A stretch of 64,000 nucleotides of DNA from Aplectana chamaeleonis (lineage: Eukaryota > Nematoda > Chromadorea > Rhabditida > Cosmocercidae). Under the pieces are notes generated by a model. The model was given only the letters and a program-made list of their open reading frames with translations. It ran no database searches and was not told where the DNA came from. Of this stretch, positions 23,275-34,222 are shown one piece after another (within the stretch, counting starts at the first letter, position 1; each line of letters begins with the position of its first letter). Location: NCBI GenBank assembly GCA_029168955.1, contig JAPDOI010001159.1, positions 1-64,000 of the forward strand, read 5' to 3'. Made by a program: the position numbers and the translations under genes.

Positions 23275-23390
23275 TCGCGCGCTTGTGCGGAGCTAGGGTA
23301 GAGACTGCGAGAAAGTGTGGGGAGAAGGAGACGCAGCGCACGCGCGCAGACGCACGCGATAAACGGAAATAAATTTCACGCGGAAACAGA
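23275..23390 (+). repeat. dispersed repeat, copy 1 (GCGCGCTTG...GGAGACGCAGCG)
   Basis: About 115 bp matching 32988-33105 at roughly 85-90%, including GAGAAGGAGACGCAGCG and CGGAAATAAATTTCAC. Similarity extends weakly upstream. Function unknown. Confidence 0.7.
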
Positions 23391-23554
23391 GAAAAAGTTT
23401 AACTTAGATGTAATATAAATACTGTACTTAGATGTATGTTACATGCAGTATAACGCGAATGCTTGAAACATTCAAGTAAGATACATTTATATTACAAGTA
23501 ACTTTTCATTTTTGTGAGTCTCCGCTGCTGTACAAGTTTGCGAGTTTCTTGCTA

Positions 23555-23770
23555 AAATTTATGGCTGGTCTCTAATTGGCCGCAGAATCCTATTTCAGTC
23601 ATTTCTTCACATCTACCAATTTTTTTATTGCTCAGTTTTTCTGCGCCAAATTATTTTCTGAATTATTTCAAGACATTTGTTTTTCGTTCAGATTCTGATT
23701 TCTGGATAACATTACATCGCCAAACCGTTTATTTTTCCAAGAAACTGAACTTTTAGAAATTGTGTATTAT
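23555..23770. repeat. diverged arm of the 16.4-17.5 kb long-TIR family
   Basis: Shares ordered phrases with the right arm of that element (GGCTGGTCTCTAATTGGCCG, TTTCTGCGCCAAATTAT, ATTTCAAGACATTTG, CCAAGAAACTGAACTTTTAG). No inverted partner was found nearby. Confidence 0.5.
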
Positions 23771-24304
23771 TCAAGTCCTCCACTGGCTATAAAAAGCTTC
23801 AGCGTTCTATATCATAATTATAATAATAGCTAAAAGTAATGAACAGCCAGCACACCCATTTGCTTTGTTATGAACACTGCCTTTTAGCTGCGGCGGATAC
23901 GAGATCACATGGAATCGAACTTTCCGTGAGCTTGGGTCCTAGTTATATATCGGCGATTCGGTGCCGCTGGTTTTCGCGGGACGTCTGCGATTGGTCAGAT
24001 TTCGAAAATGACCAATAGCAGAAATGCCGCGGAAGCAGGGATGTGCGGCAAACGATTTTGAAAAATCGGCAAACGGAAATCGACAAATTTCACCCAAAAA
24101 TAGCCGGCAAACGGCAATCGACAAACGGCAAAATAAAAAAAAAACACGTATAAAAAAACGATACTGATGGCCTAGAAGAATTACTATTTGTAATGCACAT
24201 TTCGTATTTCAATAGCAAGATAAGAAATAGTTTTTCAATAACACCTCAAAAAGTTGAGCCTCTTACGTTGGTACAGTACCACATATGGTTTCCGTTTTCT
24301 GACG

Positions 24305-24385
24305 CATGGACCAAGCGGCTGTCCGTGCCGGGTTGCCGGTCTCACTGGAGAATGGGGTTTCGATTCGCGCGGGAGGATCCACCGT
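24305..24385 (+). pseudogene. tRNA-like sequence (Leu/Ser type), degenerate
   Basis: ATGGACCAAGCGGCT resembles a type II tRNA D-arm/box A, TCTCACTGGAGA could be a long variable arm, and GGGTTTCGATTCG resembles box B. The acceptor stem and T stem do not pair properly. It could be a tRNA relic or the head of a tRNA-derived SINE. Confidence 0.3.
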
Positions 24386-24596
24386 CGCCCAATCATCAGA
24401 CTAAAATTATTACGCCAACTCCGTCAAAAACAGCACCGGAATGAATATTCTATTCAACACTGGTAATGAGAATGTTGTGGCGAAGGATAGTAATTTTTTG
24501 GAGGTTCTCTAATTTTAACCTTTCGGAATAATAGTCATTCATTTGTTTCGTGTTTCTAATCTAGCGCCCAACATTTAGAGTTGGATTCAATCCGAG

Positions 24597-25086
24597 TTAA
24601 AGGCAGTGTTCACGATGATTTTCGTCCCCGAGTTTTTCACACAAAACAATGCGTTGGCCTTTAAGTGTTACCAAAATAACAAAGAAACGGCGAGAAGTGC
24701 ATTGAAACGTCGTATTTCAGTGACATTATTCTATAACGGACTAGTTGTCCGGTTGTCTGAACATGTTCATGGTGGTTGTCACCGGTGAAAAATGGGGTCA
24801 ATCGAGGATGGAAGAATATTTTATGCAAAGCAGGATTAGTTAGGGTTCTAAGGAAAGAACGGAGCCATAGAGAGTAGAGAATTGCGAAGGACGGGTCCAC
24901 AATAGATTTCATTGTCACAACAAACACTTCCTGTGACACTTAAGAGGAGGGGTGATACTTAAGGATTTCGTGTGCTTCTGGTGCGTTTTTCTCAATTTCT
25001 ACGTCATTTTCGCTCTACCCGGAGGCCACTTAACCAATATAGCGAATAATCTCAAAATTGTAGATTATCGTGAACACTGCCTTTAA
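24597..25086. mobile_element. TTAA-flanked MITE, CAGTGTTCACGAT ends, inside the hAT element
   Basis: TTAAAGGCAGTGTTCACGAT and ATCGTGAACACTGCCTTTAA flank 490 bp, with TTAA at each edge. Confidence 0.85.
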
Positions 25087-25554
25087 CAGAGTGAGTAGCA
25101 GATTTATTCAAAAAAGTTTAAGTTGGCTATTTTCTAACAAGCGCGCGACCCACGCCGCTTCGCGGCGTACTTGTTGGCATGTCTCACGCTGTGTTTACTA
25201 TTCGACCGGAATCTGGATAAAAGATAATGGCGTGTACAAATGCTCCTGAAACGAATGTTTTTTTTTGTAAGCTGTTATCATCTCGAATCACCTCCTTCCT
25301 GAACTATACGCCACCCCATCCTCCCAACTAATCACCCACGATTCCTTTCATCCAGTTCATAGTCAAGCAACAAATTTGATCAAAGTGGATGTTTTCCTCG
25401 CCGCGTATCCCCTGTCCGACCCTTCGAACTCAGAACTCCAACATTCAACTCACAATCAGTGGCATGTTTTTCAGCGCAATTGCGAGCATAGCAGAATATG
25501 ACAAAGTGCATTACCCCACAAACTTTCGCTGAAGTCCAGCATCCTTTACGCGAC

Positions 25555-25815
25555 GCGTTGCACAGTCCCAGTGAAATATTGCTCACACTCCAAGACTGAC
25601 GCACACTCAGCGAAGCTTTGCACGCATTTATCGACTTCCTCTGCACTCCTAGCGAGCTTCCGGCGGTTGGCGCGTTCCCAGTCGGGTTCTACACACTTTC
25701 CTTGGCGTTTGGAGCTTTCCCAGTTTATCCTCACTCCCTTTTCCCGACGCTTGCACACTCCCAGATGGATCCCATATGTTTTCCCGTCGCTCTGCGCGCT
25801 CCCACTGAAGTTAGC
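25555..25815 (+). repeat. 42-bp repeat family B, degenerate piece
   Basis: About six strongly diverged units in the orientation GCACTCCCA...TTGGGTTC.ACACACTTTC. The two-strand open frames here come from the period of 42. Confidence 0.6.
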
Positions 25816-26049
25816 ATATTTTGTGGTTGTTGTTGTTGTTGCCCATCTTCCACCATAACCATTGATCCTGGATCCAAACTTCCGGTACGTAGACGGCATA
25901 ATCGAAGCAAGTTTTCTAGGGTCCTCTTCTTTGTAGGATCCCTGAGTGGGGCGTTTTTCAACCCTCTTTTTTGGTTCTTTTTTTTTTGGTGTTTTTTTTT
26001 TGTTTTTTTTTTGATTTTTTTTTTAAATTTTAAAATCATCATTGCATGA

Positions 26050-26850
26050 TCAAAGTGACAGGAAATTGGCGACTTCCACTGGGTTGAGCCAGAGATCTTC
26101 TATTGTAAGGTGCGTTGGCTTTCCAGAGCATGAGAACATGTGGGGTACGGTATGTTCCTCCAGTCTGCATTCCGGACAAAGTGGATTATCAGCTGCTCCT
26201 ATCTTATGGAGATACCATTGCGATTTTGAGTAGAAACCACTTCGGAGCTGAGACAGCGCTACTCGGCTAGGTCTTGACAACGTCTCCTCCTCCTTGGATA
26301 TCTTCGGCGGCGGTCCACTCAACAAGGGAGAGTTCAGATTACCCAAGAACTCTTTCACAAACTCCTTGTGAACTTCTTTGCGAATGCTCTCTGCAATTCC
26401 AGGTTTCACCAACATTAGTTTGACAGTTCTGACGTGTTTCCTTATCTGTCTAGGCGGTTCTGGCTCCTTAAACATGTCGTGCGACGGGTGTTCAGGGTCG
26501 AGTATCGCAACCGTTCGATATTGGAGTGTCAGCATCTCATTATGAGCTCGAGCTGGCATGATTCCTGTCTAGATACTCAGGTGGGTTGTGCTCGTCATTG
26601 CCAGGCTTCCCGTCGCGGTCCTCAGAGCTGTGTTTTGACAAGCTTGCAAATGATCCCAGTGAGAAGATGCAATGAGCGGGCTCCAGGCTGGAGCCGCGTA
26701 GGACATCACAGATTGTCCAATGGCACGGTAGGTCAGTGTGAGCAGCTCTTTGCTTTGTCCCCAATTCCTTCCCGCCAACGCTTTCAGGAGGTTGGTTCTT
26801 TTAGCCGTCTTCTTGCGAACAGCTTCCGCATGAAGTCGTCCCGTCATCAT
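26050..26850 (-). pseudogene. LINE C-terminal region with CCHC-like finger
   Basis: Contains KALAGRNWGQSKELL, YAAPAWSP and ALRTATGSL, followed after one frame change by KIGAADNPLCPECRLEEHTV and HMFSC, a Cys-x2-Cys-x7-His-x4-Cys finger found at the end of Jockey/I/CR1-group ORF2 proteins. The frame stops at 26050 just before the A-rich tail. Confidence 0.85.
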
Positions 26851-26854
26851 GGTG

Positions 26855-28310
26855 TCAAAGTGATAGCCGAGGATCGTCGGATTTCTTTCGTGCGTGATTT
26901 GCGTTCCATTTATGAAGACTTTGGCACGTATCTCGCTTGAGCAGAATGTGTTGTGAGAAGAGAGACAGTAGTCTTTGGATCGAAAGTTGTAGTAGGAGAT
27001 CTTCTAGAGCCTTTGTCAGCTTCGGGAGATAGTCGTTCAGACGTTTTTCGCAGGTTTTCACATCGGGATCTGATGTAACCAGTGTTAAATCATCCGCATA
27101 TCCGATAAGGCGTGTTTCTGGTGGGGGTGCAGGAAGATCGGCGATGTAGTAAGAAAAAGAAGCGGAGAGAGCACTGCGCCTTGCGGTACCCCGGAGCGCA
27201 CCAATCTTACGCTTGACATCCGGCCTCTGAACTCTGTCCGTATCGTTCTCCTTTCAGGTAGCTGGAGATCCAGCGCGCAAGTCCTCTCGGTAGGGATGAC
27301 TCTGCAAGCTTCTGACAAAGAATGGAGATGACGACAGTGTCGTAGGCCTTCTTTAGGTCGAGTGCGACCATAATTGAACGGCTTGGCGGTCTCTTCTCAT
27401 TAAGTCCATCCGTAATGAATCCCGTAAGTTCGACCAAAGCTGTGGTGGTGGAGAAGCCTTTCCGAAAACCATTCTGCCATCCAGGGATTTGCAGGTGCGT
27501 CTCCAGTGTAGGAAGAATAGTTCTTTGAAAGGTGCGTGCCATAGATGAGATGATCGGAATGGGCCTGTAGCTGTTCAAATCCTCTGCAGGTTTTCCGGGC
27601 TTCAGAAGTGGGAAGATCCTTGCCTCCTTCCACGACGCCGGAATCAGTCCAGTTGATAGAGTTCTGTTGAAGAGCGCTCTCAGGCACTCACGAAAACTGA
27701 TCCTGAATGTTTGAGCATGATAGGGGCCACTCCACTTGTATCTAGCGCTCTAGACGGCTTGCATCTCTTCGAGGCGGCGTCAATGAGGGTGGTCGTGATA
27801 ACGGGCACGTCGTCTCTCGAAAAGTTCTTGATCCATCTGAAAGTCCTTCTTGACGACTTCAGGCTTCTATGAGGGCATGGCGAACTGAATTGCTTGCAGA
27901 GAAGATTGGCCGCCTCCCTGTTGTTAACCGGCTCGCCTTTATGAAGCTGGAGGGGATTCGGTTCGACTGAACGGCCATCCAAAGCTTTCATGGTTGTCCA
28001 GAGCTTGGAGGAGTTCGTACGATGATCAATACCTTCCACGAAAGTTCTCCAAGTCCTTCCTCACTTCATCTGTGATTTCCCGGTTCAACTCGGAAATCCG
28101 GCTGTTGGTGGGATCCGTTCTTCGAATCGCGTCTCTTTCACATATGAGGTCCTTAGCGGTGTCCGACAGGCCCGGCATAAACGCTTTACGCCTACCCTTG
28201 GGGATGGATTGTAAAGTCTCTGTTCTTATAGCGGCTGTAAGGAATCTATCCATTTCCAGTGGGTTAGTCCGAAAATCGAAATCCGTCGACTGTTGTTCCA
28301 GCACCAACCG
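26855..28310 (-). pseudogene. LINE reverse transcriptase domain, frameshifted
   Basis: Pieces in order: linker to 28026; SSKLWTTMKALDG; NSYRPIPIISSMARTFQRTI; VALDLKKAYDTV (first catalytic Asp); SGVPQGAVLSPLLF; GYADDLTLVTSDPDV (YADD at 27089-27100). Frame changes occur near 28030, 27685, 27240 and 27120. The block order is that of LINE reverse transcriptases. Confidence 0.9.
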
Positions 28311-28319
28311 AAATTTAGG

Positions 28320-29182
28320 CCACCTGCCTTCTTGAAGTTCACGAAAGTGCTCCTCGGCGAGGAAGATATCAGGGCCTCGTTTCTGAACTCCATCAAGATA
28401 GGGAGGTGGTCACTTGCGCCTGTGCTAATGGTGTCCCACAGTGCTGACGATGCTAAATCCTGCGAGCACAGCGAAAGGTCCGGTGACGAGGGTCTTCCAT
28501 ATGTCGGTTTCCTTGTTGGGTGTGCGGCTTCGTTCAGAATCACAAAATCGGATTGCGCTATCTCTTCCTCCAAGTCCTGTCCGCGTTGGTCTTCCTCACC
28601 CTCCGACCATAGAGGACTGTGCGCATTGACATCTCCCATAACGATCGTGGGTTTCACACATGACAAGAATTGGGCGATCGACAGCTCGTATGAGGGTGGG
28701 CATGAGGATCTTGGTGGAGAGTAGATGTTGTGAATTTGAAGTGATCCAGCCCTAGTTTCCACAGCTATGGAGATGCACTCTGTCGTGCCATCGCTGGTAC
28801 CTGGAGTGATCACACTGCACTGTAAGTCGTTTCGGACCAGAAAAGCTACTCCTCCTCCGGGACTCGTGCTGTCCTTTCTCAGGCATGTGTAGCCTCGAAC
28901 AGTGGGTGCTCCTTGACTCGGATCCCATTTGGTTTCTTGAAGTCCCACTATTTCGGCCCCTATACGGTGTGCAAGAGCCTCTAGTTCCGCCGATTTGTTG
29001 CGTAAACCATTAATATTCCATTGAATCACCTTCAAAGAGTCGGGTTTCGATTGTTGCGGTTGAGATGTTGGCACAATGACGCAGTTTGGGCACACGTATG
29101 AGCTGTCCGCATCCTTGCAAGAGTTGAGACCTGGAAATTTCTTCACGTGAGTCCATTTCCTGCACTTGATACATTGGTACAT
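28320..29182 (-). pseudogene. LINE AP endonuclease domain
   Basis: Reads VIQWNINGLRNK, GLQETKW, GGGVAFLVRNDL, GDVNAHSPLWS and GASDHLPI, the ordered motifs of APE-type LINE endonucleases (N, E, D-x-N, SDH catalytic residues all present). The frame opens in the finger (QCIKCRKWTH) and is lost at NFKKAGG near 28320 by a small indel. Confidence 0.9.
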
Positions 29183-29538
29183 TGGACGCTACCTGCTGCG
29201 GCTGAGGTACCACACTGGGTGCAGGGCCATCGAATACGGCGAGGGGGTCCAGGGTTTGCTTCGATTCCGGCACGTATGAGAAGACAACGGATCAGCAGCG
29301 CCGGTTTATGCTGATCCGCGACCGAAAAAATTGGCTCCAGGACTCGTGAAAGAGTGAAATCTGGGAGGTATGGTCGAGGATCTTTGACTTCGGAAGGATG
29401 ACGGCATTGTAGACGACTTCTTCTTCCGCGTACGCTCTTGCCAACGAGTAGGCGATCCTCCATAAGAGCTATTCTGTGGTAAACGGTCACCGGTGAATAG
29501 AAATGTGTTTTCAAAATACCTGAAACAAATTGAGACAT
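29166..29538 (-). pseudogene. LINE N-terminus with 2A-like motif and broken PHD finger
   Basis: The frame reads LLIRAGIEANPGPP at about 29245-29290, matching the 2A consensus (D)xExNPGP except that D is G. Next comes CTQCG, the start of a Cys-rich PHD-type finger. An 8-bp tandem duplication (CAATGTAC then CAATGTAT, about 29170-29185) shifts the frame, after which QCIKCRKWTH and CPNC continue in the neighbouring frame. Confidence 0.75.
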
Positions 29539-29540
29539 TT

Positions 29541-29998
29541 AGTGTTTTTCCTAAGAACTTTGTGTCCTCTCCTCTCCTTAAAATTTTTTGGGGTATTAAC
29601 TTTAGCCCGAAGTTTCCTACGTAATTGCCCAGGCCTCAACAAAAAAGGGGTGGGGAGTTCGGTACTTTTCAGACTAGTGGCTCTACACGAGCATAGCCAC
29701 ACGATTCTAGCAAGTGCTTAGACGTGACCGATCGCGCTATAGGTTACACCAACCGGCGCAGTTTTTGAAATATGTATGTATAGCCTGTCTCTTTTCTTTC
29801 GAGCCAGTCGCAACATGGCTTGTCGAGCTTACCATGCGCGTCCTAAAGGCGGCGTTCATAATCTATTGCGCACTGTTTTTGCCGAATTTTGTCGAAAAGT
29901 GAGGGGAAAAACGGCAAACGACAATCGACAAAATTCGTCCGAAAACGGCCGGCAAACGGCAATCGGCAACCGGCAAACGGCAATTGCCGCACATCCCT
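29541..29998. other. right part of the hAT-type element
   Basis: Between the LINE 5' end and the right hAT terminus. The last 90 bp are CGGCAAACGG / CGGCAATCGG repeats like those at the left end. No coding exon recognised. Confidence 0.6.
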
Positions 29999-30117
29999 GC
30001 GCGGAAGCCAGCGGTGGCCAAACGCTGATGTATAACTAGGGCCTTAGGGTGGACGCGCTTTAGCAACGGCCTAAATGAGGCGCATTTCCACGGCTCGCCG
30101 CGTCTACTCTGAAGACT

Positions 30118-30232
30118 TCAGAAATGTTGCGAACACTAATTTCAACAACTTACCGAAGTCTTCCGTAAGTTGTTGAAATCGTGATCGTAAGTTGCGCAGC
30201 CTCATGCCCTAATGTGTTCGCAACACTTTCGG
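30118..30232. repeat. strong hairpin / small MITE
   Basis: ATTTCAACAACTTAC and GTAAGTTGTTGAAAT form a perfect 15-bp stem with an 11-nt spacer. Outer arms ATGTTGCGAACACT and GTGTTCGCAACACT also pair. GC-rich palindromic DNA follows at 30275-30365. Confidence 0.65.
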
Positions 30233-30413
30233 AACTGTTTTGTAACTATCTAGAATGTTGATTCCAACTATTAGTGTCTCGCCGCGATCGACTGATCGCG
30301 ATGCGAACCCTCCGCCGCGGCCATTAGGTCGCGGCGCCGCGGGGTTCGCGTTGCGGCGACGGGCGATAGGGGAGCGGGGCTACACCCGCGTGTTAGTTAC
30401 TTGCATGTGCATC

Positions 30414-30718
30414 TATAGTCTATAGCAATGGAAGTAGGACCTGGTAAGGTTGCGGACTCTTCCTAACATACTGTAGTCTGATTGTGTTATCACCCATTTT
30501 TTCGATATAACTGAGAGTGATCGGTGAGTTTTTGTTTTCACTCTCACATTTTCACCTGTTTTCATTGCTTCCACAGATGTGGTCGTATCGGTGAATACGC
30601 GGACTCACCGATCTATCACAGCTGTTGCGGAAAAATGAGTGATACCACTAACAAACTACCGTATGTTAGGACGAGTCCGCAACCTCACCATGTCCTACTT
30701 CCATTGCTGTAGACTATA
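30414..30718. mobile_element. TIR MITE (TATAGTCTATAGCAATGG ends)
   Basis: Inverted ends of about 58 bp include AAGTAGGACCTGGTAAGG and GTTGCGGACTC. The phrase GTCCGCAACC-CACCATGTCCT is shared with the 20267 MITE, so the two families are related. Confidence 0.75.
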
Positions 30719-30849
30719 TGTATTGGTAGCGGTTGAAACCGATCATAGGAGCATAAAAGTGATGTAACCTGACTGAACCACCACCCAAGGTGAGCAGAAT
30801 GAGCACTTAATGCAGAAGTAAGTGCGGTTTTTGAAAAAAAAAAGTTTTT

Positions 30850-31680
30850 TCTTTCATATTCAGGCTGTTTTGGCAAGGCGTGATATAATATTCGGTTTTT
30901 CCTACTGACCCAGTCTCTATATTGCTTCCCGTAAAACTTTTTATTTTTAGAAGTTTGCATTTGAATAAATAGTGCAATAGCAGTAGTGGATTATTATATC
31001 TGTCGATACTCGTCTCCTTTAGAATCGCCTAATCTACCTCTAATGAAAAAACATTCGGCTTCTATTAGCACTAGATGATGACACCCACAAGGACTCACGG
31101 GATGTCTTCAATAGAGCAAATATAGCAATTTTTTTCACAAACTTTGATTCTTAAATTTTTTTCTTTGTGCGATAAAATTGAGACGCCAATTTTGCTAGTT
31201 GAAAAGTTAAAACAAACCACTAATCAGCAATATTTATTTTGCAAAGTATTGATTTTGTTTTCAAAAACTGTACAAAAAAACCTAGAATCGGTTGTTTGAT
31301 AAAGTCATGAATTATTGTGAAGATGAATTGTGCATTTTTTGTTTTTACCTGTTCATAATGCCGAAAAAGAATAGAAATCTTTCTATTTTCACAAAAAGCG
31401 TGCTTTCTTAATGCTGTTGTAGTGTAAGCGAAGTTTGTTCTCAATGAAGTCATTTTTTACATACTGTTTGTCTAAAAAGCAATTGAAATATAACACCTGG
31501 AAGCCAGGAACAAAAATCGTGTTACATAGTGTAATCATTCTCTACTGCTACCACACTCTTTATTCAAATGCAAATGCCTAAAAAGAACAAGTTTTACGGG
31601 CAGTGATAAGGAGCTTTGCTTAAAGGGAGAAATCGAGTTCTATATCACGCCTTGTCAAAATAATTAAATAGATAGGGAAA
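30850..31680. mobile_element. TIR element with diverged arms of about 150 bp
   Basis: Inverted arms share GGCAAGGCGTGATATA, CCCGTAAAACTT and TTTGCATTTGAATAAA (30867-31000 and 31545-31660). The interior is AT-rich and has no coding capacity. Confidence 0.65.
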
Positions 31681-32870
31681 TTCTTTTTCAAGAAACCTCA
31701 GTTAATCAAGCATCAACTTTGTAAAAATTAAAGGCAGCATACATGCTCAAAAATGATATCAATTTTAGAGATAACGAAAAACCGGAAAAAATCAACTGAA
31801 ATGAAGATAACACTCTGGGAGCGCATTTTAGAGTCTCATTGATGATCTCAGCTAGCCCCAATCTAGAGATTGTGCCTAAAAAATGAGTCATTTCGAGAGC
31901 GCACGATGTCTTAGGTACTTAGCACGGGCTCCAGAAGAGATTCTTATTTTGCTATCTTTTTTTTGTCCTGGGTTTCTTATATTTTTTCACGTTCACCTGA
32001 ACGGAAGAAGCATAGACGGGATGTTGCATATATAATGTGGCCACAAGTCCAACGAAGCAGTCCAATATGACTGTATTGCTAATAGTTTTGTATATTTGAG
32101 ATTTCTGTCAATCAAACGCCACAAAGTCGTCAAAATCTGACTTCTGAACACGCTGTTTTATTTTTTTTTACTCGTGCTTGCTACCTCGTCTCGAAATTAA
32201 CGCAAACAATAACAGGTTTCTAACAAGAAATTTGACAAGCAGTGAAGAAAAAAAATTGAGAAAGGATGTGTAACGCTCGAGCAAAGTGAAGAGTGGAAAA
32301 CGATGAAACTGATCAATAAAGGAAGAGGTTGCGAAAGCCTTTCAGCTAGTTGTTCCTGCAAATATTTGTCACGCTTCCGACATCTACTAGGTTGCCTGCC
32401 GAATAGCGCTATTTGTAACTAACAAGAACTGAACTGCAAGTTTCTGTAGGCTCATAAGGCCCATTGAAACATGATTTTAGCATTTTAACCTGCTCGTAAC
32501 ATTATCGAAAACTTCAGAGTAGTCGGCCCCGGCTCCTCCTTCGAGATGTATTGCACCTACACTTCCTAAATAAAATATAATTATTTAAAGCATTCCCGTC
32601 TCACCCTCGCCTTATAAAGAGTTAACGGATGATTCATTCAGTGATCACCTAGAAATTGAAATTTTTATCGAATGATTGAATTTTCCAATGAGTCAAAAAT
32701 CAGACTTTTTCGAATGATCCACTTCCCGGATATGTCGAAATTACACTTTTTTGAATGGCTTTTTAGAAAAAAAAGCCAACTTTTTGAACTTAAAAAATCG
32801 TCGACCTTCACATTCAGCGATTTGAACCGTACGCGAAGAAGTAACAGTCTTTTGTTACTTCTCTGTCTTC
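31681..32870. other. AT-rich intergenic DNA, no gene seen
   Basis: A solo TTAAAGGCAGCATACATGCT end lies at 31728. 32650-32830 has loosely periodic units of about 43 bp (GACTTTTTCGAATG, CTTTTTTGAATG) resembling the TTCGAA-type repeats elsewhere. No splice-bounded exon could be supported. Confidence 0.45.
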
Positions 32871-32987
32871 TTGGATGGCCGACTCGAGTTCAAACACACG
32901 ACTCCACAGTTGCAGCGGGAATGGGTGAACGTGAACATGTCGTCAAGCCAATATATCTTATGGCTCCGAGCCGACATTTCCCTGTTC

Positions 32988-33105
32988 CGTCGCGCGCTTG
33001 CGCGGAGCGAGAGTAGAGACAGCGAGAAAGTGGGGAGAAGGAGACGCAGCGTACGCGCACAGACGCACGCGACGAACGGAAATAAATTTCACTCGGAAAC
33101 AAAGA
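32988..33105 (+). repeat. dispersed repeat, copy 2 (GCGCGCTTG...GGAGACGCAGCG)
   Basis: Second copy of the 23275-23390 repeat in the same orientation. Confidence 0.7.
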
Positions 33106-33179
33106 ATACTACATTCAAGAGCCTGGAATTTTTTCACCAAGTCCCGTTTTCTGCCTTTCCGCTTTTTATTCTGGCTCGC

Positions 33180-33440
33180 CCCTAAAGGGACGATTAGTGT
33201 TCTGCCGCCGGGAGGCGCGGCAGTATGCAATGGAGGAGTATCTATCATGCGGCGCGCACTATCGTTGCATGCTGCCAGCGTTTCAGCGGCGGGACTCTAT
33301 CCGGGCCCTAAGGGGTCGTTTACACTTCCGCCACCGGGCGGCGCGGCACAGTGCATTTCTGTAACTGATCACGCGGCGCGACACGATTGAAATTGCAGGA
33401 TTGCACTTCGCCGCGCGAAAGTATACACGACCCCTAACTC
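33180..33440. mobile_element. GC-rich MITE-like repeats (CCTAAGGGGTCGTTTACAC)
   Basis: At 33309-33436 the inverted ends CCTAAGGGGTCGTTTACACT and its near complement (GTATACACGACCCCTA) bracket CCGGGCGGCGCGGC-type arms. A similar half-element precedes at 33180-33305, and a relative lies at 37970-38190. Confidence 0.6.
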
Positions 33441-33564
33441 CTACAGCTCCGACATCGCGGGCTACGAGAGTCTTGCCAGGTTCCCGGTGACGTGATAAAT
33501 ACTGAACCAGCCATATATAGAAATCCAAGACTAAGACACCCCATGCTTTACAACGATCACGATA

Positions 33565-33682
33565 GACCGGAATCATACTCCTCGCGACGTGCGATGTGAC
33601 GCAACATTGACGAAAGAAAATTAACATGTATCATATGCACTTTCGCTGTCGCTGGTCGTTGGAAGTATGATACCTACCATAG
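33565..33682. mobile_element. short MITE with ATCATACTCC ends
   Basis: GACCGGAATCATACTCCTCG and its inverted partner GGAAGTATGATACC lie 118 bp apart. The ends resemble those of the Harbinger-like MITEs at 44546 and 45721. Confidence 0.5.
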
Positions 33683-34046
33683 GCCCTTTCATGGTCGGCG
33701 GAAAGCCGCACAGAGCCATACTCTTCCATCCCTAGTAAACATGCACCGTCATGTGCCACCCCTAGTGTACTGGTTGCATGCCAATTAATTATTCATGCGC
33801 ACTCGAGCGCACTGCGACCGGCTCAGTCCGGCCGCAACGAGGTGATTTTTCTCCTCAGCACACAATGCATTACAAACATACGTATCGACCGGGATGGCCA
33901 CTGCTAGATCAGGACGCGCCACACGGACTCAGTGCGGCTACATCGTGGGAAGGGTCGACCCGACTATTATAGTATGTCAACGAAAATTCGGCCGAATAAA
34001 CAATTAATCGAATATTCGAATGATTCGATTATTCGGAAAAGTGAGT

Positions 34047-34222
34047 GATGGCCATCTTGTATCAACACCCCTGAGGAGGCGGGAGAAACGGGGGAGGAGC
34101 AAGGTTCCTGATTGGACGCAACAGCCGGGGGCTGGGGCTAGCCCGTGTTGCGTCCAATGAGAAGCCTCGCTCCTCCTCCGTTTCTCCCGCCTTCTCAGGG
34201 GTGTCGATACACGATGGCCACC
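34047..34222. mobile_element. palindromic MITE inserted in an AT-rich repeat
   Basis: Arms of about 80 bp start GATGGCCATCTTGTATC and contain ACCCCTGAGGAGGCGGGAG and GATTGGACGCAACA. It interrupts TTCGAATAATTCG-type repeat DNA (33975-34045 and 34225-34290), the same composition as the 36.6 kb array. Confidence 0.8.

Larger units (their letters stand above)
25960..29540 (-). mobile_element. APE-type LINE, nearly full length, several frameshifts
   Basis: A minus-strand non-LTR retrotransposon. In order it has a 2A-like motif, a PHD-like zinc finger, an AP endonuclease domain, a reverse transcriptase with YADD, a C-terminal CCHC finger, and an A-rich 3' tail (25960-26040, A10 blocks separated by a few bases). 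About 3.5 kb is present, close to full length for CR1/Jockey-group elements. At least five frame changes make it non-functional, but few stops suggest it is fairly young. The clade is uncertain: it differs from the LINE at 4-13 kb. Confidence 0.85.
24036..29999. mobile_element. hAT-type non-autonomous element with nested LINE and MITE
   Basis: Terminal inverted repeats CAGGGATGTGCGGCAA and TTGCCGCACATCCCTG are flanked by a perfect 8-bp duplication CGCGGAAG (24028-24035 and 30000-30007). CAGGG ends and an 8-bp duplication define hAT elements. Subterminal DNA at both ends is rich in CGGCAAACGG phrases. The 5964 bp include a LINE (about 25960-29540), a TTAA MITE (24597-25086) and a family B repeat piece. 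No hAT transposase frame is visible, so the element was mobilised in trans. Confidence 0.85.
23938..30042. mobile_element. MITE (CCTAGTTATA ends) split by a hAT-type element
   Basis: CCTAGTTATATATCGGCG at the left and the inverse of CGCTGATGTATAACTAGG at the right are terminal inverted repeats of one MITE of about 140 bp. It is split at CGCGGAAG by the 24036-29999 insertion. A related MITE with the same layout, including ATTGGTCA...TGACCAATAG, lies at 38243-38388. Confidence 0.75.

Noticed and set aside
27994..28724. Plus-strand frames of 113 and 143 codons
   Set aside because: They are antisense shadows of the LINE endonuclease and linker coding strand.
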